Source of the DNA: Empedobacter falsenii
Lineage (GTDB): Bacteria > Bacteroidota > Bacteroidia > Flavobacteriales > Weeksellaceae
NCBI RefSeq assembly: GCF_013488205.1
Contig: NZ_CP040908.1
Span: forward strand, 2,544,001 to 2,608,000
Direction: 5' to 3'
DNA length: 64,000 nucleotides
Under the pieces are notes generated by a model. The model did not search any database, was not told the DNA's origin, and saw only the letters and a program-made list of their open reading frames with translations. The stretch's first letter is position 1. Each line of letters opens with the position of its first letter. This document shows, in pieces, positions 51,255-60,614 of the stretch. The position numbers and the translations under genes are program-made.

Positions 51255-52841
51255 ATGCTTACTTTACAAAATATTTCATATCAACATCCAAACAAGGATA
51301 TACTGTTTAGCGACATTAATTTAACAGTACAAAATCAAGAAAAAATTGCTTTAATTGGTAATAACGGAGTAGGAAAATCTACTTTATTGAAAATTATCGC
51401 CAAAAAAAGTCAATCATCAAACGGAATAATAAACATTGAAACCGAACCTTATTATGTTCCACAAATTTTCGGACAATTCGATCAGTTAACAATAGCTCAA
51501 GTACTGAAAATTGAAGATAAATTAAGTGCATTGCACGAAATTTTAAACGGAAACACAAGTGAAGATAATTTCAATTCACTCGATGATGATTGGACAATCG
51601 AAGACCGTTGCAATGAAGCATTAAGTTATTGGCAACTCAATAATTTAGACTTATCCAAAAAAATGGAAACTCTAAGTGGTGGACAAAAAACAAAGGTTTT
51701 TTTAGCTGGAATTTCCATTCATCAGCCCGAATTAATTTTATTGGATGAACCTAGCAATCATCTCGATAATGTAAGCCGTCAACTTTTATACGATCTAGTT
51801 CTCGATACAAAAAGCACGTTAATCATCGTAAGCCATGACAGAAAACTTCTAAACCTTCTAAATAGTGTTTATGAGTTAAGTAAACACGGGATTAAAGTTT
51901 ATGGTGGAAATTACGACTTTTATAAAGCTCAAAAACAGATTGAAAACAATGCCTTGAGTCAAGATATTCAAAGTAAAGAAAAAGCATTGCGAAAAGCCAA
52001 AGAGAAAGAACGAGATACTTTAGAACGGCAACAAAAATTGGATAATCGTGGAAAAAGTAAACAAGAAAAATCAGGTGTTGCTCGAATAATGATGAACACT
52101 TTGCGAAATAATGCCGAAAATAGTACATCAAAATTAAAAGGTGTTCATACAGAAAAAATTAATGGAATTTCTCAGGATTTACAAACGCTTCGCTCCTCTC
52201 TATCTCCTTTAGATAAAATGAAATTTGGTTTTGATCATTCTCACTTGCACAAAGGAAAAGTTTTACTTACTGCAACTAACATTAACTTTGGTTATAACGA
52301 TAAACTGATTTGGGAAAATAACTTAAATTTTGAGATTATAAGTCGTGAACGCATTGCAATAAAAGGAAAAAACGGTTCAGGAAAAACTACGTTGATAAAG
52401 CTTATTTTAGGAAAGATAAAACCGCAAAAAGGAACAATTTATCGAGCAGAAAATAAATCCATTTACATTGACCAAGATTATTCGTTACTTAATAATAAAC
52501 TAGAAGTTTACGAGCAAGCACAACAATTTAATACCTCAGCATTACAAGAACACGAAATCAAGATTCGTTTAAACCGATTTTTGTTTTCAAAAGATGATTG
52601 GGAGAAACCTTGCTTAACATTGAGTGGTGGTGAAAGAATGCGTTTATTACTTTGTTGTTTAACAATAAACAGCAAAGCTCCTGACATTATTATTTTGGAC
52701 GAACCTACCAATAATTTAGATATTCAGAACATTGAAATTTTGACAAAAGCCATAAACGAATATCAAGGAACGCTAATCGTTGTATCACACGACGAAGCAT
52801 TTTTGGAGCAAATAAAAATAGAGCGGACGATTGATTTATAA
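51255..52841 (+). CDS. ABC-F ATPase, possible ribosome-protection type
   Basis: The 528-residue protein has two ABC domains and no membrane part: Walker A GNNGVGKST (about 34-42) and KNGSGKTT, ABC signatures LSGGQKTK and LSGGERMR, and Walker B LILLDEPSNH and IIILDEPTNN. A charged linker of about 100 residues (AKEKERDTLERQQKLD) joins them. This is the ABC-F class, which acts on ribosomes. Members of this length without the EttA arm include antibiotic target-protection proteins, but housekeeping Uup-like roles are also possible. It is monocistronic with a structured leader. Confidence 0.9.
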   Translation: MLTLQNISYQHPNKDILFSDINLTVQNQEKIALIGNNGVGKSTLLKIIAKKSQSSNGIINIETEPYYVPQIFGQFDQLTIAQVLKIEDKLSALHEILNGNTSEDNFNSLDDDWTIEDRCNEALSYWQLNNLDLSKKMETLSGGQKTKVFLAGISIHQPELILLDEPSNHLDNVSRQLLYDLVLDTKSTLIIVSHDRKLLNLLNSVYELSKHGIKVYGGNYDFYKAQKQIENNALSQDIQSKEKALRKAKEKERDTLERQQKLDNRGKSKQEKSGVARIMMNTLRNNAENSTSKLKGVHTEKINGISQDLQTLRSSLSPLDKMKFGFDHSHLHKGKVLLTATNINFGYNDKLIWENNLNFEIISRERIAIKGKNGSGKTTLIKLILGKIKPQKGTIYRAENKSIYIDQDYSLLNNKLEVYEQAQQFNTSALQEHEIKIRLNRFLFSKDDWEKPCLTLSGGERMRLLLCCLTINSKAPDIIILDEPTNNLDIQNIEILTKAINEYQGTLIVVSHDEAFLEQIKIERTIDL

Positions 52842-53000
52842 AAAAATAATCAACTTCCTTCCAATAGATTCAAAAGTTACTCAATCCTACATTTGATGCG
52901 TTTTTGAAATTTTTGAAAAAGTTGAAAGAAGAAAAAAATAATGAGTTTATAAAAGCTATATGCATAAAAACAATACCTTCGTTGTTCACAAGTAATAAAA

Positions 53001-54335
53001 ATGCATTCAATTTTAATCATAGACGATGAAACAAAAATCAGAACACTCCTAGCTCGAATTCTCGAATTAGAAGGTTTTGAAATACATCAAGCAGAAGATT
53101 TAAAATCAGGGCTTAAGAAAATTAAAACACTTACTCCTGAAGTTATTTTATGTGATGTAAAATTACCTGATGGTAATGGTGTTGAGTTTGCAAAAGAAGT
53201 CAAAGAAAAATTTCCTTTGATAGAAATTATTCTGCTTACAGCTTATGGAAATATTCCTGATGGCGTTCAAGCTATTAAAAACGGAGCTTTTGATTATATT
53301 ACAAAAGGGGATGATAACAATCGTATTTTACCCTTGTTGTATAGAGCTTTGGATCGTGTGAAATATAATAAAGAGAATGAAATTTCTCAAGAAACAACAT
53401 CAACAAAATTAGACAGTAATTTATTATTGGGTAAATCTCCAATTTTTGAACAAGCTTTACAATTAGCTCAAAAAGTTGCACCAACAAATGCTACCGTTCT
53501 TTTAACCGGAGAAACAGGAACTGGAAAAGAAGTTTTTGCGACAGCCATACATCAATCAAGTTTGCGAAAAGACCAAAATTTTGTTGCTATTAACTGTTCT
53601 GCTTTTAGTAAAGACTTATTAGAAAGTGAATTATTTGGTCATAAAGCAGGTGCATTTACAGGCGCAATGAAAGATCAAAAAGGTTTGTTTGAAGAAGCTC
53701 ATTTAGGAACTATTTTTTTAGATGAAATTGGCGAAATGGCCTTGGATTTACAAGCAAAATTATTGCGAGTTTTAGAATCGGGTGAGTTTATTAAAATCGG
53801 CGAAACAAAACCTACAAAAGTTGATGTACGAATTATTGCAGCCACTAACCGAAATTTGGAAAAGGAAATTGCAAACGGAACATTTCGCGAAGATTTATTT
53901 TATCGAATTTCTGTGTTCCATATCGAGTTACCTTCCTTACGTGAACGCGTTTCGGATATCGAACTAATCGTGAATCAGTTTATAAAACACTTCAATCAGT
54001 ATTATCAAAAAAATATAAAATCTATCAATCAGGAAACTTTACTTTTTCTAAAAAAATATTCGTGGCCGGGAAATATTCGTGAATTAAAAAATACGATCGA
54101 ACGTGCTATTATTTTGTCGGAAAATGAAGAACTTTCTACAAATGATTTTCCTTCATTTATTCAAACAAGCGAAATTGATCAGAACGAAAATTCATTAGAA
54201 TTAGCTTTAATGGAAAAAAAACATATTCAGAAAGTTTTAAAATTTACAAAAGGAAACAAAACAAAAACGGCAGAATTATTAGGTATTGGCTTAACAACGC
54301 TTTATCGAAAAATAGCCGAATATGAACTGAATTAA
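53001..54335 (+). CDS. NtrC-type sigma-54-dependent response regulator
   Basis: The 444-residue protein has a receiver domain with D52 in VILCDVKLPDG, a sigma-54 AAA+ domain with Walker A GETGTGKE (170-177), the sigma-54-contacting GAFTGA (217-222) and Walker B IFLDEIGE, and a Fis-type helix-turn-helix at the end (KTAELLGIGLTTLYRKIAEY). It must act on sigma-54 promoters. The kdp operon follows directly, with a TTGGCAT-type sequence in front. It therefore probably replaces KdpE, taking phosphate from the kinase at 61742. Confidence 0.95.
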   Translation: MHSILIIDDETKIRTLLARILELEGFEIHQAEDLKSGLKKIKTLTPEVILCDVKLPDGNGVEFAKEVKEKFPLIEIILLTAYGNIPDGVQAIKNGAFDYITKGDDNNRILPLLYRALDRVKYNKENEISQETTSTKLDSNLLLGKSPIFEQALQLAQKVAPTNATVLLTGETGTGKEVFATAIHQSSLRKDQNFVAINCSAFSKDLLESELFGHKAGAFTGAMKDQKGLFEEAHLGTIFLDEIGEMALDLQAKLLRVLESGEFIKIGETKPTKVDVRIIAATNRNLEKEIANGTFREDLFYRISVFHIELPSLRERVSDIELIVNQFIKHFNQYYQKNIKSINQETLLFLKKYSWPGNIRELKNTIERAIILSENEELSTNDFPSFIQTSEIDQNENSLELALMEKKHIQKVLKFTKGNKTKTAELLGIGLTTLYRKIAEYELN

Positions 54336-54361
54336 TTTAGAATACTGACCATTATATATTT

Positions 54362-54516
54362 TGATAATTTTATCAATAAAACCGTCAGTTCGAGTGAAAT
54401 TCTGAAAAGAATTTTATATCGAGAAGTAAGATGGTTTTAGGTATATATTCGTCTAAGTTCTCGATACTATTTTCTTATTCTATCGAAACGAAAATAACTC
54501 GAACTGACGAATTTTT
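54362..54516. repeat. Palindromic interspersed repeat, copy 3
   Basis: This is the most complete copy. CGTCAGTTCGAGT at 54383-54395 and ACTCGAACTGACG at 54497-54509 are perfect 13-base inverted ends. Inside are TTATATCGAGAA and TTCTCGATAC, a second inverted pair. The flanking GATAATTTTATCAAT block at its left is shared with copy 1. Confidence 0.8.
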
Positions 54517-54562
54517 GTTCAAAATGAAAAACAGATATAAAATACTTTATCATAATGAAAAT

Positions 54563-54587
54563 AAACCCTTCCATTTTGGAAGGGTTT
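54563..54587 (+). terminator. Terminator behind the NtrC-type gene
   Basis: AAACCCTTCC, loop ATTTT and GGAAGGGTTTTTT form a 10-bp stem with a T run. It separates the regulator from the kdp operon, so the latter needs its own promoter. Confidence 0.85.
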
Positions 54588-54656
54588 TTTATTTGAGTAA
54601 AAAACCATAAAAACATAACGTATTGATTTTGTTTCGTCTAATTAATTCTAATTGCT

Positions 54657-54674
54657 TTGGCATTTTGATTGGCT
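54657..54674 (+). promoter_or_regulatory. Sigma-54-like promoter of the kdp operon
   Basis: TTGGCATTTTGATTGGCT matches the -24 element TTGGCA and nearly the -12 element (TTGG instead of TTGC, with GC one base later). The start of transcription would be about 54684, 19 bases before the first ATG. The NtrC-type activator gene directly upstream supports the call. Confidence 0.55.
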
Positions 54675-54702
54675 TATGTAGAGAAATTTAAAAATCTACA
54701 AA

Positions 54703-54993
54703 ATGAAAATGAAACAAACGATTTCATTAGATGAAGTCAAAGAACTTAAAAGTAAAGTACTGCAAAACATTTTAGATAATAATCCAGCACGTGTAAAACA
54801 GCTATGTTATAGTGTAGGAAAATTGTTTTCAAAAACAAATGATTTGGGTAAAACATACATCAATAATCTGTTTATACTACCCGTTACTTTGATGATTGAA
54901 GCGGATTTCAAAAACCGAAAACAGTTTTTGAATTTGTTTCCAATGAATTTGAAATCAGAATATGTTAAACAAATTTATCATTCAGGAATATGA
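54703..54993 (+). CDS. Unknown protein, first gene of the kdp operon
   Basis: The 96-residue soluble protein starts MKMKQTISLDEVKELKSKVLQ and includes CYSVGKLFSKTNDLGKTYINNLFILPVTL and a C-terminal helix. It has no signal peptide or recognised motif. Its stop overlaps the next start (ATATGA), so it is part of the operon. It may be a kdp accessory protein; its function is unknown. Confidence 0.65.
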   Translation: MKMKQTISLDEVKELKSKVLQNILDNNPARVKQLCYSVGKLFSKTNDLGKTYINNLFILPVTLMIEADFKNRKQFLNLFPMNLKSEYVKQIYHSGI

Positions 54994-55073
54994 TAACAAT
55001 TGTATTACTATTAGCTGGGATTTTATGTTTTGGAGTATTCTTCAAATCCATTGACTTTTTTGATAATATATAA
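54990..55073 (+). CDS. 27-residue membrane microprotein upstream of kdpF
   Basis: ATG at 54990 overlaps the preceding stop by four bases and opens a 27-codon frame, MITIVLLLAGILCFGVFFKS then IDFFDNI, almost entirely one hydrophobic helix. It ends 10 bases before kdpF. Its position and composition resemble KdpF, so it could be a second small subunit stabilising the KdpABC complex. Confidence 0.5.
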   Translation: MITIVLLLAGILCFGVFFKSIDFFDNI

Positions 55074-55083
55074 TTCATTCACC

Positions 55084-55161
55084 ATGATTTTCTTATTACT
55101 CATCGCTATTGCTTTGTTTGTTTACTTAGTATATGTGCTATTAAAACCCGAAAAATTTTAA
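55084..55161 (+). CDS. kdpF: Potassium-transporting ATPase subunit KdpF
   Basis: This 25-residue single-helix protein reads MIFLLLIAIALFVYLVYVLL and ends KPEKF. The FVYLVYVLLKPEKF end is the KdpF signature (YLxxxLxxPExF). It stabilises the KdpABC complex in the membrane. It lies 18 bases before kdpA. Confidence 0.85.
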   Translation: MIFLLLIAIALFVYLVYVLLKPEKF

Positions 55162-55179
55162 ACTTAATTATTCGTAAAA

Positions 55180-56874
55180 ATGAATTCAGAAATATTTGGC
55201 GTTATCGTACAATTTTTAGTTGCGATCGCTCTTTCCATTCCGTTAGGAAATTACATTGCAAAAGTGTATCTCAATAAACCAACTTTTTTAGACCGATTAA
55301 TTTCCCCAATAGAAAAGTTGTTATTCAAAATATCAGGTATCAATTCAGAGGAGCAGATGAATTGGAAACAACATTTAAGTGCATTGTTAACGATTAATTT
55401 GATTTGGTTTGTCATTGGATTTATTCTATTAATGACACAAGGTTTGTTGCCTTTTAATCCAGATAAAAATCCAAGTATGAGCCCTGATTTGGCTTTCAAT
55501 ACGATTATTTCGTTTGTGGTGAATTGTAATTTACAACACTATTCAGGAGAAACAGGCGTAAGTTATTTAGCACAATTATGGCTGATGTTTTTACAATTTG
55601 TGAGTGCAGCAACTGGTATGGCAGCAGCAGTTACATTATTTGAAGCTTTTCGACAAAAAACAACGAAAACTTTAGGTAATTTTTATACCTATTTCATCAA
55701 ATCTATTACGCGTATTTTATTGCCATTATGTGTAATTGTATCTTCAATCTTAATTTTTCAAGGAACTCTAATGACATTTGAAGGAAAAGATAAAATGATG
55801 ACTTTAGAAGGAAATAAAGTGGAAGTTTCTCGAGGACCTGCAGCAGCTTTTATAGCCATAAAACATCTAGGAACAAATGGAGGCGGATTCTTTGGAACCA
55901 ACTCTGCACACCCATTCGAAAACCCAACATATATAAGTAATATGACGGAAATGATTGCACAAATGCTAATTCCGTTGGCGATGTTATTTGCCTTTGGCGT
56001 TTATACAAATCGCAGAAAATTCGCTTGGATGATGTTTGGTGTAATGACTGTAGGCTTTCTATGTTTAACGATTCCGAATGTTTACATGGAATCGCAAGGA
56101 AATCCAATGATTGAAAAACTCGGTATTGATAATTCATTAGGTGCAATGGAAGGTAAAGAAGTTCGAATTGGTTCTGCCGCTTCAGGATTTTGGAGCATCG
56201 CAACAACCGTTATTTCTACAGGTTCAGTCAATTCTATGCACGATAGTACAATGCCATTATCTGGAATGAACGAATTGTTAGCTATGATGATCAACAGTGT
56301 TTATGGAGGTGTGGGAGTTGGTATTTTAAACTTCTTTGTATTTGTAATTTTAGCGGTATTTATTAGTGGATTGATGGTTGGTAGAACACCTGAAATTTTT
56401 GGAAAAAAAATAGAAGCCAAAGAAATGAAAATCGCCATGATGATTACCCTTTTACATCCATTCTTGATTTTAGTAGGAACAGCTTTGGCTGCTGGAATAC
56501 CAAGTGAAACACTATCAACCTTAAACAACTCTTCGTATCATGGATTTAGTGAAATGTTATATGAATTTACTTCATCTGCTGCAAATAACGGTTCTGGTTT
56601 CGAAGGCTTAGGAGACAACACTCCATTTTGGAATATTGCAACTGGTTTTGTATTGATTTTAGGACGATTCTTACCTATAATTGGTCCTGTTGCAATTGCT
56701 GGATTATTAGCAAAAAAACATTTTGTCCCAGAAGGTTCAGGAACTTTAGCAACCGATACAGCAACTTTTGGAAGTATTGTTTTTGCCATCATCTTAATTG
56801 TTGCAGCCTTAGCATTTTTTCCAGCTTTAACCTTAGGTCCCATTGCAGATTATTTTTCAACTCCAAAATTTTAG
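55180..56874 (+). CDS. kdpA: Potassium-transporting ATPase, K+-binding subunit KdpA
   Basis: This is the channel-like subunit of the high-affinity potassium pump. The 564-residue integral membrane protein (about ten helices) has selectivity-filter-like loops such as NCNLQHYSGETGVSY, GTNGGGFFGTNSAHPFENP, and TGSVNSMHDSTMPLSG, and the closing SSAANNGSGFEGLGDNTPFWN. Length and motifs are normal. It is 3 bases ahead of kdpB. Confidence 0.98.
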   Translation: MNSEIFGVIVQFLVAIALSIPLGNYIAKVYLNKPTFLDRLISPIEKLLFKISGINSEEQMNWKQHLSALLTINLIWFVIGFILLMTQGLLPFNPDKNPSMSPDLAFNTIISFVVNCNLQHYSGETGVSYLAQLWLMFLQFVSAATGMAAAVTLFEAFRQKTTKTLGNFYTYFIKSITRILLPLCVIVSSILIFQGTLMTFEGKDKMMTLEGNKVEVSRGPAAAFIAIKHLGTNGGGFFGTNSAHPFENPTYISNMTEMIAQMLIPLAMLFAFGVYTNRRKFAWMMFGVMTVGFLCLTIPNVYMESQGNPMIEKLGIDNSLGAMEGKEVRIGSAASGFWSIATTVISTGSVNSMHDSTMPLSGMNELLAMMINSVYGGVGVGILNFFVFVILAVFISGLMVGRTPEIFGKKIEAKEMKIAMMITLLHPFLILVGTALAAGIPSETLSTLNNSSYHGFSEMLYEFTSSAANNGSGFEGLGDNTPFWNIATGFVLILGRFLPIIGPVAIAGLLAKKHFVPEGSGTLATDTATFGSIVFAIILIVAALAFFPALTLGPIADYFSTPKF

Positions 56875-56877
56875 AAA

Positions 56878-58893
56878 ATGACACGAGAAAATAAAACCAA
56901 TTTATTTGAAAAAACATTGGTACAAACAGCCTTCAAAGAAGCTTTCATCAAACTAAATCCAGCAACTTTATATAAAAACCCTGTCATGTTTGCTGTAGAA
57001 ATTGGTACTGCAATTATGTTAGGAGTTTGTTTTTGGATTCTTTTAGGTGAAACATCTCAAGGTAGTTTTGGGTATAATTTTTCAATTTTCATCTTACTCC
57101 TTTTTACATTGTTATTTGCCAATTTTGCTGAAGCAATTGCCGAAGCAAGAGGAAAAGCTCAAGCCGACAGTTTACGTAAAACACGAGAAGAAACGCCTGC
57201 AAAATTAGAAAATGGTGAAACGATTTCATCCTCTGCTCTAATCAAAGATATGATGTTCATCTGTGAAGCTGGAGATATAATTCCAACCGATGGTGAAATT
57301 ATAGAAGGTTTAGCAACGATCGACGAAAGTGCTATTACAGGAGAAAGTGCACCTGTAATTCGTGAAGCTGGTGGTGATAAAAGCTCGGTTACTGGAGGAA
57401 CAAAAGTTCTTTCGGATCGAATTAAAGTCAAAGTTACGACACAACCAGGAGAAAGTTTTTTAGATAAAATGATTGCATTAGTTGAAGGTGCAAATCGTCA
57501 GAAATCACCAAATGAAATTGCTTTAACCATTTTATTAGCTGCTTTTACATTAGTATTTGTCATAGTTATGGTTACCCTAAAACCATTCGCTGATTATGCA
57601 AATGTTCCCATTACCATTGGCGCTTTAATCTCATTATTTGTATGTTTAATTCCAACCACTATTGGAGGTTTATTATCCGCAATCGGAATTGCTGGAATGG
57701 ATAGAGCTTTGCGTGCAAATGTTATTACAAAAAGTGGAAAAGCAGTGGAAACAGCAGGCGATATAGATGTTTTATTATTGGATAAAACAGGAACCATTAC
57801 AATCGGGAATCGTAAGGCGACGGCTTTATATCCTGCAATTGGAATAGAAATGGAAGCTTTAGAAAAAGCAGCAGTTCTTAGTTCGATGAGTGATGAAACG
57901 CCAGAAGGAAAATCAATTATAGAATTAGTTCAGATAGATCCATTAAAGTATGCAATTCAACATCCTATTTTCATCAATTTTAGCGCAGAAACACGTTGTT
58001 CAGGAATTGATTTTGATCAAACTCGTATTCGAAAAGGAGCTGTAGATGCTATCAAAAATTTGGTTGAAAATGCTGGAAATACTTTTCCAAACGAAATTCA
58101 ATTGAAAGCTAATGAAATTGCTCAAAATGGAGGAACACCTTTAGTTGTTTCTCAAAATGAACAAGTTTTAGGAGTGATCGAATTACAAGATATTATCAAA
58201 CCTGGAATTCAAGAACGCTTTGCTCGTTTACGTAAAATGGGAATTAAAACGGTTATGGTAACAGGTGATAATCCTATGACTGCAAAATTTATCGCAGAAA
58301 AAGCAGGTGTAGATGATTTTATTGCGGAAGCAAAACCGGAGGATAAAATGAATTACATCAAAAAAGAACAAACCGAAGGTCGTTTGGTTGCGATGATGGG
58401 CGATGGTACAAATGACGCTCCTGCTCTAGCGCAAGCTAATGTTGGTGTAGCCATGAACAGTGGTACGCAAGCAGCAAAAGAAGCTGGAAATATGGTAGAT
58501 TTAGATAATGATCCAACCAAATTAATTGAAGTTGTTGAAATCGGAAAACAATTATTAATGACGCGCGGAACCTTAACAACCTTTAGTATTGCCAACGATG
58601 TAGCAAAATATTTTGCCATCATACCCGCTTTATTTATTACAGCAATTCCGGCCTTAAAAGGATTGAATATCATGAATTTACATAGTCCAGAAACCGCTAT
58701 TTTATCGGCTGTTATTTTCAATGCGATTATTATTCCTTTCTTGATTCCTTTAGCATTAAAAGGTGTTCCATACAAACCAATTGGAGCAAGTGCACTTTTG
58801 AGAAGAAATTTACTGATTTATGGAATTGGAGGAATCATCGTTCCATTTATCGGGATAAAACTAATCGACATCTTTATTTCCATATTTTTTTAA
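56878..58893 (+). CDS. kdpB: Potassium-transporting ATPase, catalytic subunit KdpB
   Basis: This P-type ATPase hydrolyses ATP to drive potassium uptake through KdpA. The 671-residue protein has the actuator TGES (154-157), the phosphorylated D302 in [13 protein letters not shown], the nucleotide-domain KGAVDAI, and the hinge [17 protein letters not shown]. The size fits the family. An 11-bp inverted repeat lies between it and kdpC. Confidence 0.98.
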   Translation: MTRENKTNLFEKTLVQTAFKEAFIKLNPATLYKNPVMFAVEIGTAIMLGVCFWILLGETSQGSFGYNFSIFILLLFTLLFANFAEAIAEARGKAQADSLRKTREETPAKLENGETISSSALIKDMMFICEAGDIIPTDGEIIEGLATIDESAITGESAPVIREAGGDKSSVTGGTKVLSDRIKVKVTTQPGESFLDKMIALVEGANRQKSPNEIALTILLAAFTLVFVIVMVTLKPFADYANVPITIGALISLFVCLIPTTIGGLLSAIGIAGMDRALRANVITKSGKAVETAGDIDVLLLDKTGTITIGNRKATALYPAIGIEMEALEKAAVLSSMSDETPEGKSIIELVQIDPLKYAIQHPIFINFSAETRCSGIDFDQTRIRKGAVDAIKNLVENAGNTFPNEIQLKANEIAQNGGTPLVVSQNEQVLGVIELQDIIKPGIQERFARLRKMGIKTVMVTGDNPMTAKFIAEKAGVDDFIAEAKPEDKMNYIKKEQTEGRLVAMMGDGTNDAPALAQANVGVAMNSGTQAAKEAGNMVDLDNDPTKLIEVVEIGKQLLMTRGTLTTFSIANDVAKYFAIIPALFITAIPALKGLNIMNLHSPETAILSAVIFNAIIIPFLIPLALKGVPYKPIGASALLRRNLLIYGIGGIIVPFIGIKLIDIFISIFF

Positions 58894-58905
58894 TTAATGT
58901 AATGA

Positions 58906-58952
58906 GCTGTTTTGAAGGAGTTCAATATTCTATTAATAAAATTCAAAACAGC
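58906..58952 (+). repeat. 11-bp inverted repeat in the kdpB-kdpC gap
   Basis: GCTGTTTTGAA at 58906-58916 and TTCAAAACAGC at 58942-58952 are perfect inverted copies around a 25-base AT-rich spacer, in the only gap of any size in the operon (81 bases). No T run follows, so this is not an intrinsic terminator. It may be an mRNA stability or processing stem. Confidence 0.6.
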
Positions 58953-58974
58953 AAATTTTTAAAACTAATACAAA

Positions 58975-59541
58975 ATGAAACAAAATAGTATAAAAGCAAT
59001 TTTACTAACATTAAGCTTAATGCTCCTTTTAATGGTACTATATCCGTTAGCTATGTGGGGAATTGCTCAACTTTCTCCAAATCAAGGAAAAGGTTTTTTA
59101 GTTGCCGATAAAAACAATCAGCATTATTACGAAAATATTGGACAATCATTTTCAAAAGATCATTATTTCTGGGGACGACCATCGGCTGTAGATTACAATG
59201 CAGCAGGTTCTGGTGCAAGTAACAAAGGATCAAATAATGAAGAATATTTGCAAGAAGTTGAAAAACGCTTAAATGATTTTCTTCAAAAAAATCCAACGGT
59301 AAAAAAAGAAGACGTTCCTGTAGATTTAATTACGGCTAGTGGAAGTGGTTTAGATCCTAATATTTCAGTTCAAGGAGCAATTGTGCAAGTTGATAGAATT
59401 GCAAAAGCTCGAGGTTTAGATCACGAAAAAGTAAAAGAATTGATTGATAACCAAATTGAAAAACCTTTATTAGGAAGTTTAGGTCCTGATAAAATCAATG
59501 TCTTAAAACTGAATATCGAATTGGATAAATTATCGAAATAA
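58975..59541 (+). CDS. kdpC: Potassium-transporting ATPase subunit KdpC
   Basis: The 188-residue protein has one N-terminal membrane helix (about 9-28) and the KdpC motifs GQSFSKDHYFWGRPSA, YNAAGSGASN and DLITASGSGLDPNISVQGA, with RIAKARGL near the end. It assists ATP binding by KdpB. Its stop overlaps the start of the following porin gene (TAATG), so the two are coupled. Confidence 0.97.
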   Translation: MKQNSIKAILLTLSLMLLLMVLYPLAMWGIAQLSPNQGKGFLVADKNNQHYYENIGQSFSKDHYFWGRPSAVDYNAAGSGASNKGSNNEEYLQEVEKRLNDFLQKNPTVKKEDVPVDLITASGSGLDPNISVQGAIVQVDRIAKARGLDHEKVKELIDNQIEKPLLGSLGPDKINVLKLNIELDKLSK

Positions 59542-60614
59542 TGAAAAAAATACTTGCTTTTGGTGCTTTTATTTTGGGTTTAAATGTTCAAGCTCAAAAC
59601 GATTCTATTCAGAAATTAAAACTTTCTGGCTATGCAGAAGTTTATTATACCTACGATTTTAATCAACCAAAAAACAATCAGCTTCCTAATTATTTGTATT
59701 CGTTTAATCGACACAATGAGATGAATTTAAACTTCGGTACAATTCAATTGCAATATAATGATGAACGAGTTCGAGGAAATCTTGCTTTAATGGCAGGAAC
59801 TTATGCGCAATCAAATCTTGCTGCAGAACCTGATGGTTTAAGAAATATTTACGAAGCAAATATCGGTATCAAACTTTCAAAGAATAAAAATTTATGGCTA
59901 GATGCAGGTATTATGCCTTCTCACATTGGATTTGAAAGCGCAATTGGTGCTAATGTTGCAACACTTACACGAAGTATTCAGGCAGAGAATTCACCGTATT
60001 TTTCAACTGGCGTTAAGCTGAGTTATATTTCACCTAATAACAAATGGGCAATGAGTTTGCATTATTTAAATGGTTGGCAACGTATCAAGCGTCTTGATGG
60101 TAATTCTACACCAGCTTTTGGACATCAAATTACTTACACACCAAATGAAAAATTTTCGATCAACAGCAGTTCGTTTATTGGTAGCGATACTCCTGATTCT
60201 TTGCGTCAAATGCGTTATTTCCATCATCTTTATGCTGTTTTTAAACCTATTAAAAAGCTTTCAATAACCGCAGGTTTTGATATTGGTGCACAACAAAAAT
60301 CGAAAGGATCAGACAGTTATAATATTTGGTACAGTCCTATTTTAGTTGGGCAATATACATTCAATGAAAAATGGTCTGCAACTGCACGTGCCGAATATTA
60401 TGCTGACGAAAAAGGTGTAATAATCTCAACGAATACACAAAATGGTTTCAAAACAGTTGGTTTTTCTTTGAATTTAGATCATTATTTTACAAATAATTTG
60501 ATGTGGAGAATAGAAATTAGAAGTTTTTCGAGTAAGGATGATATCTATTTTCGAAATGATAAAAATATATCGAATGAAACATTTTTGACAACTTCTTTAG
60601 CATTAAAATTATAA
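59541..60614 (+). CDS. Outer-membrane beta-barrel porin linked to Kdp
   Basis: The 357-residue protein starts with a signal peptide (MKKILAFGAFILGLNVQA) and continues as alternating amphipathic strands (LKLSGYAEVYYTYDFN, GTIQLQYNDERVRGNLALMAGTY) ending in a strand with SLALKL, typical of a BBP2-type outer-membrane barrel. It overlaps kdpC by one base and touches the KdpD-like gene. This suggests that it lets potassium across the outer membrane to the Kdp pump under scarcity. No direct evidence for its substrate is visible. Confidence 0.82.
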   Translation: MKKILAFGAFILGLNVQAQNDSIQKLKLSGYAEVYYTYDFNQPKNNQLPNYLYSFNRHNEMNLNFGTIQLQYNDERVRGNLALMAGTYAQSNLAAEPDGLRNIYEANIGIKLSKNKNLWLDAGIMPSHIGFESAIGANVATLTRSIQAENSPYFSTGVKLSYISPNNKWAMSLHYLNGWQRIKRLDGNSTPAFGHQITYTPNEKFSINSSSFIGSDTPDSLRQMRYFHHLYAVFKPIKKLSITAGFDIGAQQKSKGSDSYNIWYSPILVGQYTFNEKWSATARAEYYADEKGVIISTNTQNGFKTVGFSLNLDHYFTNNLMWRIEIRSFSSKDDIYFRNDKNISNETFLTTSLALKL

